A stretch of DNA of 64,000 nucleotides from Larus michahellis (Eukaryota > Chordata > Aves > Charadriiformes > Laridae): NCBI RefSeq assembly GCF_964199755.1, contig NC_133899.1, positions 28,375,446-28,439,445 of the forward strand, written 5' to 3'. A program made the position numbers and the translations under genes. Every line of letters begins with the position of its first letter. Within the stretch, counting starts at the first letter, position 1. Below the pieces are notes generated by a model that was not told the origin of the DNA, searched no databases, and saw nothing but the letters and a program-made list of their open reading frames with translations. Shown here piece after piece: positions 1-7,434 of this stretch.

Positions 1-36
1 TGGCAGGTTTCTCCACTGCCCTGGTGTTTCCCCGCC

Positions 37-1733
37 TCAGGAACCCCCACCATGTGCTGAGATCTGCCACTCCACTGCAGGTTCAGCTCTGGAGCAGCTC
101 CCCTCGGCAACTGACGAAACACTTAAGAATATATCCGAGTTGCCTTCGTCCTTGCCAAACATCAATACATCCTCAGGGTGGTTGAGGAAGCACAGCATCT
201 TTTCCACCATCTTCTCCCTTGTGCATGTACACTCCAGCTCCATGCAGGTGCAGGAGTCTCTTGCTGTCATCTCCTTCACGGTGCCCAGATCAAAGTGGAA
301 GGCGTGCCCAAGGAAAGGATGCAGGGGCACAAGCAGGCAGTAGACAGCATCACCCTCACGAGGACTCTAGCCTTCAAAGGTGCTGCCCACCCCGCAGGCT
401 GGCTGCAGCACCAGGAAGAAATTATTGAGAAGATGTCTACCTGGTCTTCTGCAAAGCATTTGACGCTGTCCCGCACGACATGCTTGTCTCCAAATTAGAG
501 AGACATGGATTTGATGGATGGACCACTCAGTGGATAAGGAACTGGCTGGATGGCCGCACTCAAAGAGTTGCGGTCAATGGCTCAATGTCCAAGTGGACAC
601 CAGTGCTGAGTGAAGTTCCTCAGGGATTGGTATTGGGACCAGTGCTGTTTAACATCTTTGTCAGTGACAGTGGGATTGAGTGCACCCTCAGGAAGTTTGC
701 CAACGACACCAAGCTGTATAGCACGGTCAACACACTGGAGGGAAGGGATGCCATCCAGAGAGACCTGGACAGGCTGGAGAGGTGAGCCCATGCGAACCTC
801 ATGAAGTTCAACCAGGCCAAGTGCAAGGTCCTGCACATGGGTCATGGCAATCCCAGGCACAAATACAGGCTGGGCGGAGAATGGCTTGAGAGCAGCCCTG
901 AGGACAAGGACTTGCGGGTGTTGGCTGATGAGAAGTTCAACATGACCCGGCAATGTGCGCTTGCAGCCCAGAAAGCCAACCACATCCTGGGCTGCATCAA
1001 AAGAAGCATGGCCAGCAGATTGAGGGAGGTGATTCTGCTCCTCTACTCTGCTCTGGTGAGACCTCACCTGGAGTACTGCATCCAGCTTTGGAGTCCTCAG
1101 CACAAGAAGGATATGGACCTGTTGGAATGGGTCCAGAGGAGGGCGATGAGGATGATCAGAGGGCTGGAGCACGTATGCTATGAGGACAGGCTGAGAGAGT
1201 TGTGGTTGTTCAGCCTGGAGAAGAGAATGCTCCAGGCATGCCTTATTGTGGCCTTCCAGTACTCAAACGGGGCCTAAAGGAAAGATGGGGAGGTACGATT
1301 TTAAACTAAAAAGGGAGACTTAGATTAGATGTTAGAAAGAAATTCTTTATTCTGGGGGTGGTGAGACACTGGAAAAGGTTGCCCACGGAAGCTGTGGATG
1401 CCCCATCCCTGGAGGTGTTCAAGGCCAGGCTGGATGGGGCTTTGAGCAGCTTGGTCTAGTGGAAAGAGTCCCTGCCCAGGGCAGGGGGCTGGAGCTAGAT
1501 GATCTTTAAGGTCCCTTCCAACTCCAACCATTCTATGATTCTAAGAAGAGCAATATGGATGAAGTCACCAGCAGCTCCTTCGCCACCTGGTACATGTTGG
1601 CGAGGTTCTGCAACGTATACTAAATGTGGTTTTCAAAAACCATGCCCAAATCGCTATCATCATAGGGATCTTCTTCACTTTCTTCCTCCTACTGCCCCTC
1701 ACCCCCTCCTCCTCTTTCTCCTCGTCCTCTGTG
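37..1733 (-). pseudogene. ITPRIPL1: ITPRIPL1-like pseudogene split by a CR1 insertion (left, mirror copy)
   Basis: Mirror image of the right copy: coordinates add to 14793. Coding remnants are at 37-430 and 1543-1733 on the minus strand, with the CR1 at 431-1542 on the plus strand. The same stops and internal deletion are present in both, so disruption came before the inverted duplication. Confidence 0.85.
431..1542 (+). mobile_element. CR1 LINE, 5'-truncated ORF2 3' end (left copy)
   Basis: The reverse transcriptase region starts at a stretch reading [15 protein letters not shown], includes [13 protein letters not shown] and VPQG, and the catalytic box reads FAND (696-707) where active CR1 has FADD. 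Stop codons at 783-785 and 1275-1277 break the frame. It ends with the CR1 3' tail CCAACCATTCTATGATTC. It lies inside the ITPRIPL1-like pseudogene in opposite orientation to it. No clear target-site duplication is visible, as is usual for CR1. Confidence 0.92.
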
Positions 1734-1912
1734 TCCTACTGAACATTTAATGTTGCCAAAGAAGGAGATTCCCCACCCTCTCCAGCTGTCTCTTCCAGGG
1801 CTTATCTGCTCTCATGGCATACTTCCCTTGCTGCAATGTGTGACCATTGCCTTACATTCTGTCACCCTGCACCTCTGAGATAAGGCAGGCTCTGGGTAGT
1901 GGAAGACAGCAA

Positions 1913-2258
1913 TTAGAATCATAGAATCTTTTTGGTTGGAAAAGACCTTTAAGATCATCAAGTCCAATCGTTAACCTAACGTGGCCAAGTTACCACTAAA
2001 CCATGACCCTTATCACCACATCTACAAGTCTTTTAAATACCTCCGGGGATGGTGACCCTACCACTTCCCTGGGCAGCCTGTTCCAATGCTTGAAAACCCT
2101 TTCGGTGAAAAAATTTATCCTAAGATCCAATCTAAACCTCTCCTGCCACAACCGGAGGCTGCTTCTTCTTGTCCTATCGCTTGTTACTTGGGAGAAAAGA
2201 CCGACCCCCACCTCGCCACAGCCTCCTTTCGGGTAGTTGTAGAGAGCGATAAGGTCTC
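1913..2258 (-). mobile_element. CR1 LINE 3' end, shortened by the arm A/B junction
   Basis: Mirror of the terminal 346 bases of the CR1 at 12100-12880. Its 5' part is missing because the A/B junction at 2258 cuts through it. Confidence 0.88.
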
Positions 2259-3234
2259 AAATTATTCCCATTGCCCCAACACAGGAGTACAGACAGGTGG
2301 GAGAGCCTTAGTTACAGAATCAGTGAAACCAGAGCCCACTGCACCAGCTCTTCTGCAAAATGCTCCCTGACTACATGGCAGCTGAGCAGTCAGCACCCTA
2401 CGCCCACCTTCCCCAACAAAGTGATGCATGGCTACTCACGCAGACAACGTTTATTCAAACAAGTGATTCACTGACATCTTTGTAGAGGGTAAAGCTCCCA
2501 GAGGGAATGGACTCTCTCAAAGAAGGAGGGCGGTCACTGTCCAGGTGGTAACGGGAGTCTCCGTCACAAGTCTCATTGCAACCGCCACTTCAGCTGCATC
2601 TGGTCCCACTCCACACAGCGCGCTTTTGCTGTGGAGGAAAGGTGAGGCACCAATTCCCACTGCCGATGGAGCAGCGTGTCCTTTGTCTCCAGCATGCTCA
2701 GTTCTGTGGCACCAGCTCCCCAGGGAATGTCTAGGATGGGCAGATTCTCCACCTGAACTCCAGTGAACGCACAGAGGCACATCAGTGGTGCCTCTTGCTT
2801 GGTCCCTGCCCAGCCAGAGCTGCTGGCAAGAATTTCTGGGCCCCTGTGTAATCGTCACCATGGCTGTGACAGTGTGAGGGGACAGCAGGGCAAAAGTCAC
2901 CTTTGTAGCCACCATAGTCATAACCCGCTGCTGCGTTGGGGAGACCGTTGAGAGGAGAAGGGAGGAGAGGAGCCACTCTTGGCAAGGGGCTGCTGCGCAG
3001 GGTTTTCCCTTCCCTTTCTGTGTCCTGCATTCTCCCCTCTTTTTCCCTCCTGTACGAGGTGGTCGTCTGCCATCAGCCGTGAGCCCCACAAACACAGCTC
3101 TGTTCATGAAGACTTATTTCAGCGTCCATAGAACAGCAGTCTCATGAGCCGATCTTGCAGCTCATTGAACTCATGCAGTGCCTCGGCGTGCACGTCTGGA
3201 TCCTGCGCCAGGCGCTGGAAGAGGTTGAGTGGCA
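2258..3234 (-). pseudogene. ITPRIPL1: Inverted 3' end of an ITPRIPL1-like gene
   Basis: Reverse complement of about 8858-9834. On the minus strand it encodes only the last ~38 residues of the family (PLNLFQRLAQDP through LLFYGR, stop at 3119), then the full 3' UTR with AATAAA at 2455-2450. The 3' UTR is nearly identical to that of the intact gene, whereas the coding bases at 3181-3234 differ at several positions in about 55. The rest of the coding sequence is absent; a CpG-rich segment of other origin lies immediately upstream on the minus strand. Confidence 0.85.
2258..3234 (+). repeat. Inverted repeat arm B, left
   Basis: Reverse complement of 8858-9834 at coordinate sum 12092. The change of sum from 14793 to 12092 at position 2258 marks a 2.7-kb length difference between the two sides. 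Confidence 0.9.
2450..2455 (-). terminator. AATAAA polyadenylation signal, inverted fragment
   Basis: TTTATT on the plus strand, the mirror of the AATAAA at 9637 in the intact gene. Confidence 0.5.
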
Positions 3235-3418
3235 CCGCTCTACGGTGCCTCGACCCCGCCACCGGCCCCGCTGCCCCCGCCGCGCCGCCGCCCGCATCGC
3301 CGCCGCCAGGGGCCGCCATGGCGCCGCCGCTCCTCGTTCCCCGGCCAGCACCACCCCCGGAAACGGGCAGCGGCGGGGAAGCTGCCGGTGCTCCGTGGGG
3401 TGGCGGCAAGTGCCCCAA
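3119..3418 (-). CDS. Chimeric 99-codon open frame: CpG-rich leader fused to the ITPRIPL1-like C-terminus
   Basis: Reading on the minus strand, a Gly/Ala/Pro-rich leader encoded by CpG-dense DNA runs in frame into the last ~38 residues of the ITPRIPL1-like family. Besides the first ATG (3418) there is an internal ATG near 3319 in a GCCATGG context, which would give about 66 residues. The leader has no recognisable domain and its source is unknown. The frame may be fortuitous, because G+C-rich DNA has few stops, but the in-frame junction and intact downstream 3' UTR with polyA signal make expression possible. Confidence 0.3.
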   Translation of the reverse strand: MGHLPPPHGAPAASPPLPVSGGGAGRGTRSGGAMAAPGGGDAGGGAAGAAGPVAGSRHRRAVPLNLFQRLAQDPDVHAEALHEFNELQDRLMRLLFYGR

Positions 3419-3455
3419 AGCGACGCCCCGGCCCTACTCTACCGGGGTGTCTGGT
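3235..3455. other. CpG-rich segment of unknown origin between opposed ITPRIPL1-like fragments
   Basis: About 220 bases very rich in CpG and GCC/CCG triplets, unlike either neighbour. It is flanked by an ITPRIPL1-like 3' end on the minus strand and an ITPRIPL1-like 3' fragment on the plus strand. It has no match to the intact gene or its promoter. It could be a piece of another gene's CpG island captured during rearrangement. Confidence 0.5.
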
Positions 3456-3652
3456 CATGCCCTGGAACAGCCATAGAGCTGTGCTATGGCCGAGGTGCAG
3501 TTCTTCAGGCACAGGGTCAGGCCTGAAGACGCTCCCCCAGGAGCTGGTGCCACAGAACTGATCCTGCTGGAGACAGAGGACACGCTGCTCCATCGGCAGT
3601 GGGAGTTGGTGCCGCACCTTTCCTCCACAGCAAAAGCAACTCTGTGGATTGG
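3456..3652 (+). pseudogene. ITPRIPL1: ITPRIPL1-like 3' fragment on the plus strand
   Basis: Closely matches 5600-5755, the end of the truncated sister copy: the MAEVQFF-like residues, the RPEDAP continuation and then the 3' UTR block with ACGCTGCTCCATCGGCAG. It shares the same internal deletion as that copy, so both descend from an already deleted ancestor. It ends abruptly at 3653, joined to CR1 ORF1 sequence. Confidence 0.75.
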
Positions 3653-3653
3653 G

Positions 3654-3980
3654 AAAGAAACAGGCATATGCAATTTACCAATACCTGGCTCCAGGGCCAG
3701 TGTCACTGGCAGAATTTGGGGTTTTTCAATCATGAGATGGTCAATGTGACACCAGGCCTGCTGGGGCCTGACGAGATTAACTGGTCTCAATGGGGGAAAA
3801 GTATTTTTGCTCACGAGTTATTGGGGCTGACTGAAAGGGCTTTAAAGTTGGTTTGACGGGCGGAAGGGATAAAATCAGGCTTACTAGTGATTCTATGATT
3901 TAAGTTTGCCTGGTGTGGAGTCAGGGGTTGGACTTGATGATCCCCGTGCGTCCCTTCCGACTCAGGATTTTCTACAATTA
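3654..3980 (+). mobile_element. CR1 fragment: ORF1 esterase C-terminus joined to CR1 3' tail (copy 1)
   Basis: Bases 3654-3856 read NRHMQFTNTWLQGQCHWQN, a FFNHEMV stretch and GKSIFAHELLGLTERALKLV with stop, which resembles the end of the CR1 ORF1 SGNH/GDSL esterase domain. This is followed within about 50 bases by a CR1-like 3' end (GGTTGGACTTGATGATCC, CCTTCCGACTCAGGATTTTC). All of ORF2 is missing. It lies directly upstream of the ITPRIPL1-like promoter. Confidence 0.7.
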
Positions 3981-3983
3981 TGA

Positions 3984-4251
3984 GATAGCCATTGGCAGGC
4001 AGATGATAATAAACCAAGATACAGCACCACGCAAGCTCCCGTGAAGAAAATTACCTGGAGCCCAGCCTTAACCAGTGCACCAGGGCAGCTGAGGGTCGCT
4101 GAGCCGGGGTGTGGCCCAAGGGCGGGGCTGGTTGCCAGCCCTGCCTGTGCTGCGCTCTGGTGCCTGGGACACCACAGGGGACGAGTCACAATGGGGGCAG
4201 CTATGAAGGGGACCAGGAGACAGTGCTGCCCCAGTACGGCACGGGACAGTG
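3984..4251 (+). promoter_or_regulatory. Probable promoter and exon 1 of truncated ITPRIPL1-like copy
   Basis: This stretch lies between a CR1 tail remnant and a GT donor. It has an inverted CCAAT box (ATTGG, 3991-3995), an AT-rich ATAATAAA at 4006-4013 and a GC box GGGCGGGGC at 4120-4128. It ends in a good splice donor (G then GTGAGT, GT at 4252). No translation start is needed here because the coding ATG lies in exon 2. The transcription start cannot be fixed from sequence alone. Confidence 0.5.
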
Positions 4252-4554
4252 GTGAGTGGGCTGGCGGGAGGTGGCTGGGCTGGACCAGGGCCGGGGCAGA
4301 AATGTCGGTCCCCGGGGGGTGGGTTCTCACCCAGCATCGAGGGCCCAGCCGCTGGCAGGAGCGCCTGGGGCCAGGCACGGTGCCGCCGCCTCCAGGGCCG
4401 GACACAGGCCTTGCTGCCTCCCCTCTGCCTCCCCCCTCTCCTACCTGCCCCCAGCTCCCTGCGGCTCCTGTCCCCGCTCCCCCCTGCCGCCAGCTCCTTC
4501 CCTCCCTTCTTCCCTCCCAGCCCCACTGAACCCCTTCTCTCCCTCCTCCTGCAG
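4252..4554 (+). other. Intron 1 of truncated ITPRIPL1-like copy
   Basis: 303 bases from GTGAGT to a C/T-rich tract ending CTCCTCCTGCAG. The acceptor sits three bases before the coding ATG. It is G+C-rich with a run of CCCTCC units near the 3' end. No in-frame stop interrupts it, which artificially lengthens the open frame by 103 codons. Confidence 0.65.
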
Positions 4555-4557
4555 GCC

Positions 4558-5565
4558 ATGGCTGCCAAATTGTTCCTTGCCTCGCTTGTGCAAAGCGTCT
4601 TCCAGCTGCCGCAGATGGTCGGTGATGAGCTGGACGAGGCCACACGCGAGCGCATGCAGCAGCGTGCAGAATATGCGAACCAGGAGATGAATCGGCTGCT
4701 GCAGGAGCTGGAGCAGAGGAATGAGGAGCAGAGTGGCTTTGCTAGGAGAGTCCCACTGTTCGCTGCCTTGCAGCATTGGCAGTTTTGTGTGATTGCTGGA
4801 ATCCTGGCGCTGCTCTTCGGGCTCTGCTGGTGGCGCAGAAAAAGGAGCCGTCGGCCGGCCAGCAGAAGCAGCAACAAGGACAATTCCAGAAACAAGGACA
4901 CGCACCTAAAAAGACCCAGTCTTGTAGTGGATGTGCACAGAATGTCATCCATGCCACTCGTGTATCTGTCAAAATCATTCCCAGTGGTGGAGGACCTGGT
5001 GTTTGAACTTCTCTCTATCTGCCAAAAACTTACTGGGAACAGTTTCATGCCACGGCTGGAGACAGCCTTTGGGGTGCACAGCGCCTTCGAAAGTTGGAGT
5101 CTCCATGAGCATCATGCTGTCTACCACATGCTCACGCCCCTGAAGCCCCCCCGTGGGCACAACTTCCACCTGGAACTGGGCACCGGGGAGGAGATGCTGG
5201 CAAACAACTTCTGCATCCGTGTGGAGCTGGTGTGCACCTGCATGTGGGAGGGGCTGCAGAAGGACATGCTGTGCTTCCTCCACCACCCCAAGGAGGAGCT
5301 GAGAAGAAATCAGGGTCCCAGCCTCCTAGACACCCTCTGCACCGGCCCCTACCTAGACATTGAGAAAACCATCCACTGGTTCCAGATATTGGTAAAAGCA
5401 GCCTTGGTGGTTTTGCCTCAGTCGAGACACTGCCGTGTAACAGTGCTGCCCTCCACATACTCCTGCAAGCTCCGTGTGACGGACGCTTCTGATAATACCA
5501 TCCTGGTTCATATGGTGCTTGGGGTGCAGCAAGGAGATGGGGCCACCTTCCTGAGCATTGAGTAG
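4558..5565 (+). CDS. ITPRIPL1: Truncated ITPRIPL1-like copy, 335 aa, probably a decaying paralogue
   Basis: Same start, acceptor and first 54 codons as the intact sister gene at 7435, with a transmembrane helix at about 73-92. After residue 54 the protein diverges clearly but stays recognisable to residue 335, where TAG follows FLSIE. The frame downstream continues in homology for about 30 codons (a CAMAEVQFF-like stretch near 5610) and then jumps to sequence matching the sister's 3' UTR near 9375. The C-terminal third of the Mab-21 region is therefore deleted, not merely cut off by the stop. The position matching GS 191-192 reads HS (174-175), and EED reads EHH (184-186), so the candidate catalytic acids are lost. 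The linker after the membrane helix is basic instead of acidic. Promoter, intron and polyA signal are intact, so it may still be transcribed. Whether it makes a stable protein is unknown. Confidence 0.7.
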   Translation: MAAKLFLASLVQSVFQLPQMVGDELDEATRERMQQRAEYANQEMNRLLQELEQRNEEQSGFARRVPLFAALQHWQFCVIAGILALLFGLCWWRRKRSRRPASRSSNKDNSRNKDTHLKRPSLVVDVHRMSSMPLVYLSKSFPVVEDLVFELLSICQKLTGNSFMPRLETAFGVHSAFESWSLHEHHAVYHMLTPLKPPRGHNFHLELGTGEEMLANNFCIRVELVCTCMWEGLQKDMLCFLHHPKEELRRNQGPSLLDTLCTGPYLDIEKTIHWFQILVKAALVVLPQSRHCRVTVLPSTYSCKLRVTDASDNTILVHMVLGVQQGDGATFLSIE

Positions 5566-6044
5566 GTGACTGTCAGCAGCAGCAGGACGTGGCCAGAGAG
5601 CTGTGCTATGGCAGAGGTGCAGTTCTTCAGGCACAGGGTCAGGCCTGAAGACGCTCCCCATGCCACGGAACTGAGCACACTGGACAGGGAGAACACGCTG
5701 CTCCATCGGCAGTAGGAATTGGTGCTGCACCTTTCCTCCACAGCAAAAGCAACTCTGTGGAGTGGGACCCGATGTAGCTGAAGAGACTGTTGCAAGGAGC
5801 CTTGAAAGAGACACTCCTGTCACCACCTGGACAGTGACCACCCTCCTTCTTTGAGAGAGACCATTCCCTCTGGGAGCTTTACCCTCTACAAAGATGTCAG
5901 TGAATCACTTGTTTGAATAAACGTTGTCTGCGTGAGTAGCCATGCATCACTTTGTTGGGGAAGGTGGGCGTAGGGTGCTGACTGCTCAGCTGCCACGCAG
6001 TCAGGGAGCATTTTGCAGAAGAGCTGGTGCAGTGGGCTCTGGTT
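5566..6044 (+). other. 3' remnant and 3' UTR of truncated ITPRIPL1-like copy
   Basis: Starts with about 100 bases still matching coding sequence of the intact gene. From about 5670 it matches that gene's 3' UTR (about 9375-9770), with an AATAAA at 5916. Similarity is lower than between the inverted arms but clear along its length, and it ends near 6044. Confidence 0.75.
5916..5921 (+). terminator. AATAAA polyadenylation signal, truncated copy
   Basis: AATAAA in the context GTTTGAATAAACG, followed within 40 bases by T/G-rich sequence (TTTGTTGGGG). The same context is found in the sister gene and in the inverted fragment. Confidence 0.6.
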
Positions 6045-6429
6045 TCGTGATTCGCTGGGCTTTGGCTTCCCAGGTGTTGTGGGTTAATCCCAGTAGGCAG
6101 CTTGGCATCACACAGCTGCTCAGTCCCTTGCCAGAAGTGGGATGGTGGAGAGAATCTGAAGGGTAAAAGTGGGAAGACTCTTGGGTTGAGAGCGGACAGT
6201 TTAGTACGTAAAGCGAGAGCCACACGGCCAGGCAAAGCAGAACAAAGAATTCATTCACCACTCCCCTGCTCTGTCAGCCAGACCTGCGTTTTTGGGATGC
6301 ATTCTGCCTCCCTGGGTCTCGCCTTGAAGGCATTACCAAGAGAATTCCTAGCCTTGTACCGCCCTCAGATTATTGGGCGCTGTTGCTTTTTCATGTGTTT
6401 ACCAATGAAGTTGTGATGGGAAGCCCAAG
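6045..6429. other. Spacer between truncated copy and CR1/promoter block of intact gene
   Basis: No gene, repeat or motif recognised. It is the only sequence between the two tandem units that is not accounted for by the duplication. Confidence 0.5.
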
Positions 6430-6857
6430 GGTGGTGAAAAGAGGCTTCGGGGCCTCAGGGAGATTGGTAAAGGGACCAGGAGCACAGGTAGTATTCTCCT
6501 CTGTTCGCGCAGTTGCAGGGAGTGATGTCAAAAGAAACAGGCATATGCAATTTACCAATACCTGGCTCCAGGGCCAGTGTCACTGGCAGAATTTGGGGTT
6601 TTTCAATCATGAGATGGTCAATGTGACACCAGGCCTGCTGGGGCCTGACGAGATTAACTGTTCTCAATGGGGGAAAAGTATTTTTGCTCACGAGTTATTG
6701 GGGCTGACTGAAAGGGCTTTAAAGTTGGTTTGACGGGCGGAAGGGATAAAATCAGGCTTACTAGTGATTCTATGATTTAAGTTTGCCTGGTGTGGAGTCA
6801 GGGGTTGGACTTGATGATCCCCGTGCGTCCCTTCCGACTCAGGATTTTCTACAATTA
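6430..6857 (+). mobile_element. CR1 fragment: ORF1 esterase C-terminus joined to CR1 3' tail (copy 2)
   Basis: Same element as 3654-3980 but extending further 5', where it reads GRLVKGPGAQVVFSSVRAV, the strand before the final esterase helix in CR1 ORF1. Open to the stop at 6733, then the CR1-like tail. It lies 130-270 bases upstream of the presumed promoter elements of the intact gene. Confidence 0.72.
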
Positions 6858-6860
6858 TGA

Positions 6861-7128
6861 GATAGCCATTGGCAGGCAGATGATAATAAACCAAGATACA
6901 GCACCACGCAAGCTCCCGTGAAGAAAATTACCTGGAGCCCAGCCTTAACCAGTGCACCAGGGCAGCTGAGGGTCGCTGAGCCGGGGTGTGGCCCAAGGGC
7001 GGGGCTGGTTGCCAGCCCTGCCTGTGCTGCGCTCTGGTGCCTGGGACACCACAGGGGACGAGTCACAATGGGGGCAGCTATGAAGGGGACCAGGAGACAG
7101 TGCTGCCCCAGTACGGCACGGGACAGTG
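6861..7128 (+). promoter_or_regulatory. Probable promoter and exon 1 of intact ITPRIPL1-like gene
   Basis: Near-exact copy, shifted by 2877 bases, of the promoter block of the truncated gene: inverted CCAAT at 6868-6872, GC box at 6997-7005, GTGAGT donor with GT at 7129. The preservation of these elements in both copies suggests that both are driven the same way. Confidence 0.5.
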
Positions 7129-7431
7129 GTGAGTGGGCTGGCGGGAGGTGGCTGGGCTGGACCAGGGCCGGGGCAGAAATGTCGGTCCCCGGGGGGTGGG
7201 TTCTCACCCAGCATCGAGGGCCCAGCCGCTGGCAGGAGCGCCTGGGGCCAGGCACGGTGCCGCCGCCTCCAGGGCCGGACACAGGCCTTGCTGCCTCCCC
7301 TCTGCCTCCCCCCTCTCCTACCTGCCCCCAGCTCCCTGCGGCTCCTGTCCCCGCTCCCCCCTGCCGCCAGCTCCTTCCCTCCCTTCTTCCCTCCCAGCCC
7401 CACTGAACCCCTTCTCTCCCTCCTCCTGCAG
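7129..7431 (+). other. Intron 1 of intact ITPRIPL1-like gene
   Basis: Same 303-base intron as in the sister copy, with GTGAGT donor and pyrimidine-rich acceptor ending GCAG just before the ATG context GCCATGG. Confidence 0.65.
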
Positions 7432-7434
7432 GCC

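Larger units (their letters stand above)
1..2258 (+). repeat. Inverted repeat arm A, left
   Basis: Reverse complement of 12535-14792 at a constant coordinate sum of 14793, with only scattered single-base differences seen in the compared stretches. The arm is still matching at position 1, so it extends past the window edge. It ends at 2258, sharing a single base with arm B at the junction. Confidence 0.9.
3654..4719 (+). repeat. Direct duplication, copy 1 (CR1 remnant, promoter, exon 1, intron, first 54 codons)
   Basis: Matches 6531-7596 at a constant offset of 2877 bases with only a few differences seen by eye (for example position 3782 G against T, and two bases in the codon for residue 40). 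Similarity falls abruptly at codon 55 of the coding region on the right. On the left it ends at 3654, where this copy follows an ITPRIPL1-like 3' fragment and the other follows more CR1 ORF1. Confidence 0.9.

Noticed and set aside
582-1172. 196-codon frame antisense to CR1 ORF2 (mirror at 13621-14211)
   Set aside because: Shadow of the CR1 reverse transcriptase frame, a common effect in CR1 copies.
4249-4557. 103 extra N-terminal codons upstream of the ITPRIPL1-like ATG (also 7126-7434)
   Set aside because: This stretch begins at a GTGAGT donor and ends with a pyrimidine tract and CAG acceptor, so it is intron. The family protein starts at MAAKLF.
3962-4645. 227-codon frame antisense to the promoter and intron, repeated at 6839-7522
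   Set aside because: G+C-rich shadow of the duplicated promoter/intron block. It is identical in both only because the DNA is duplicated.
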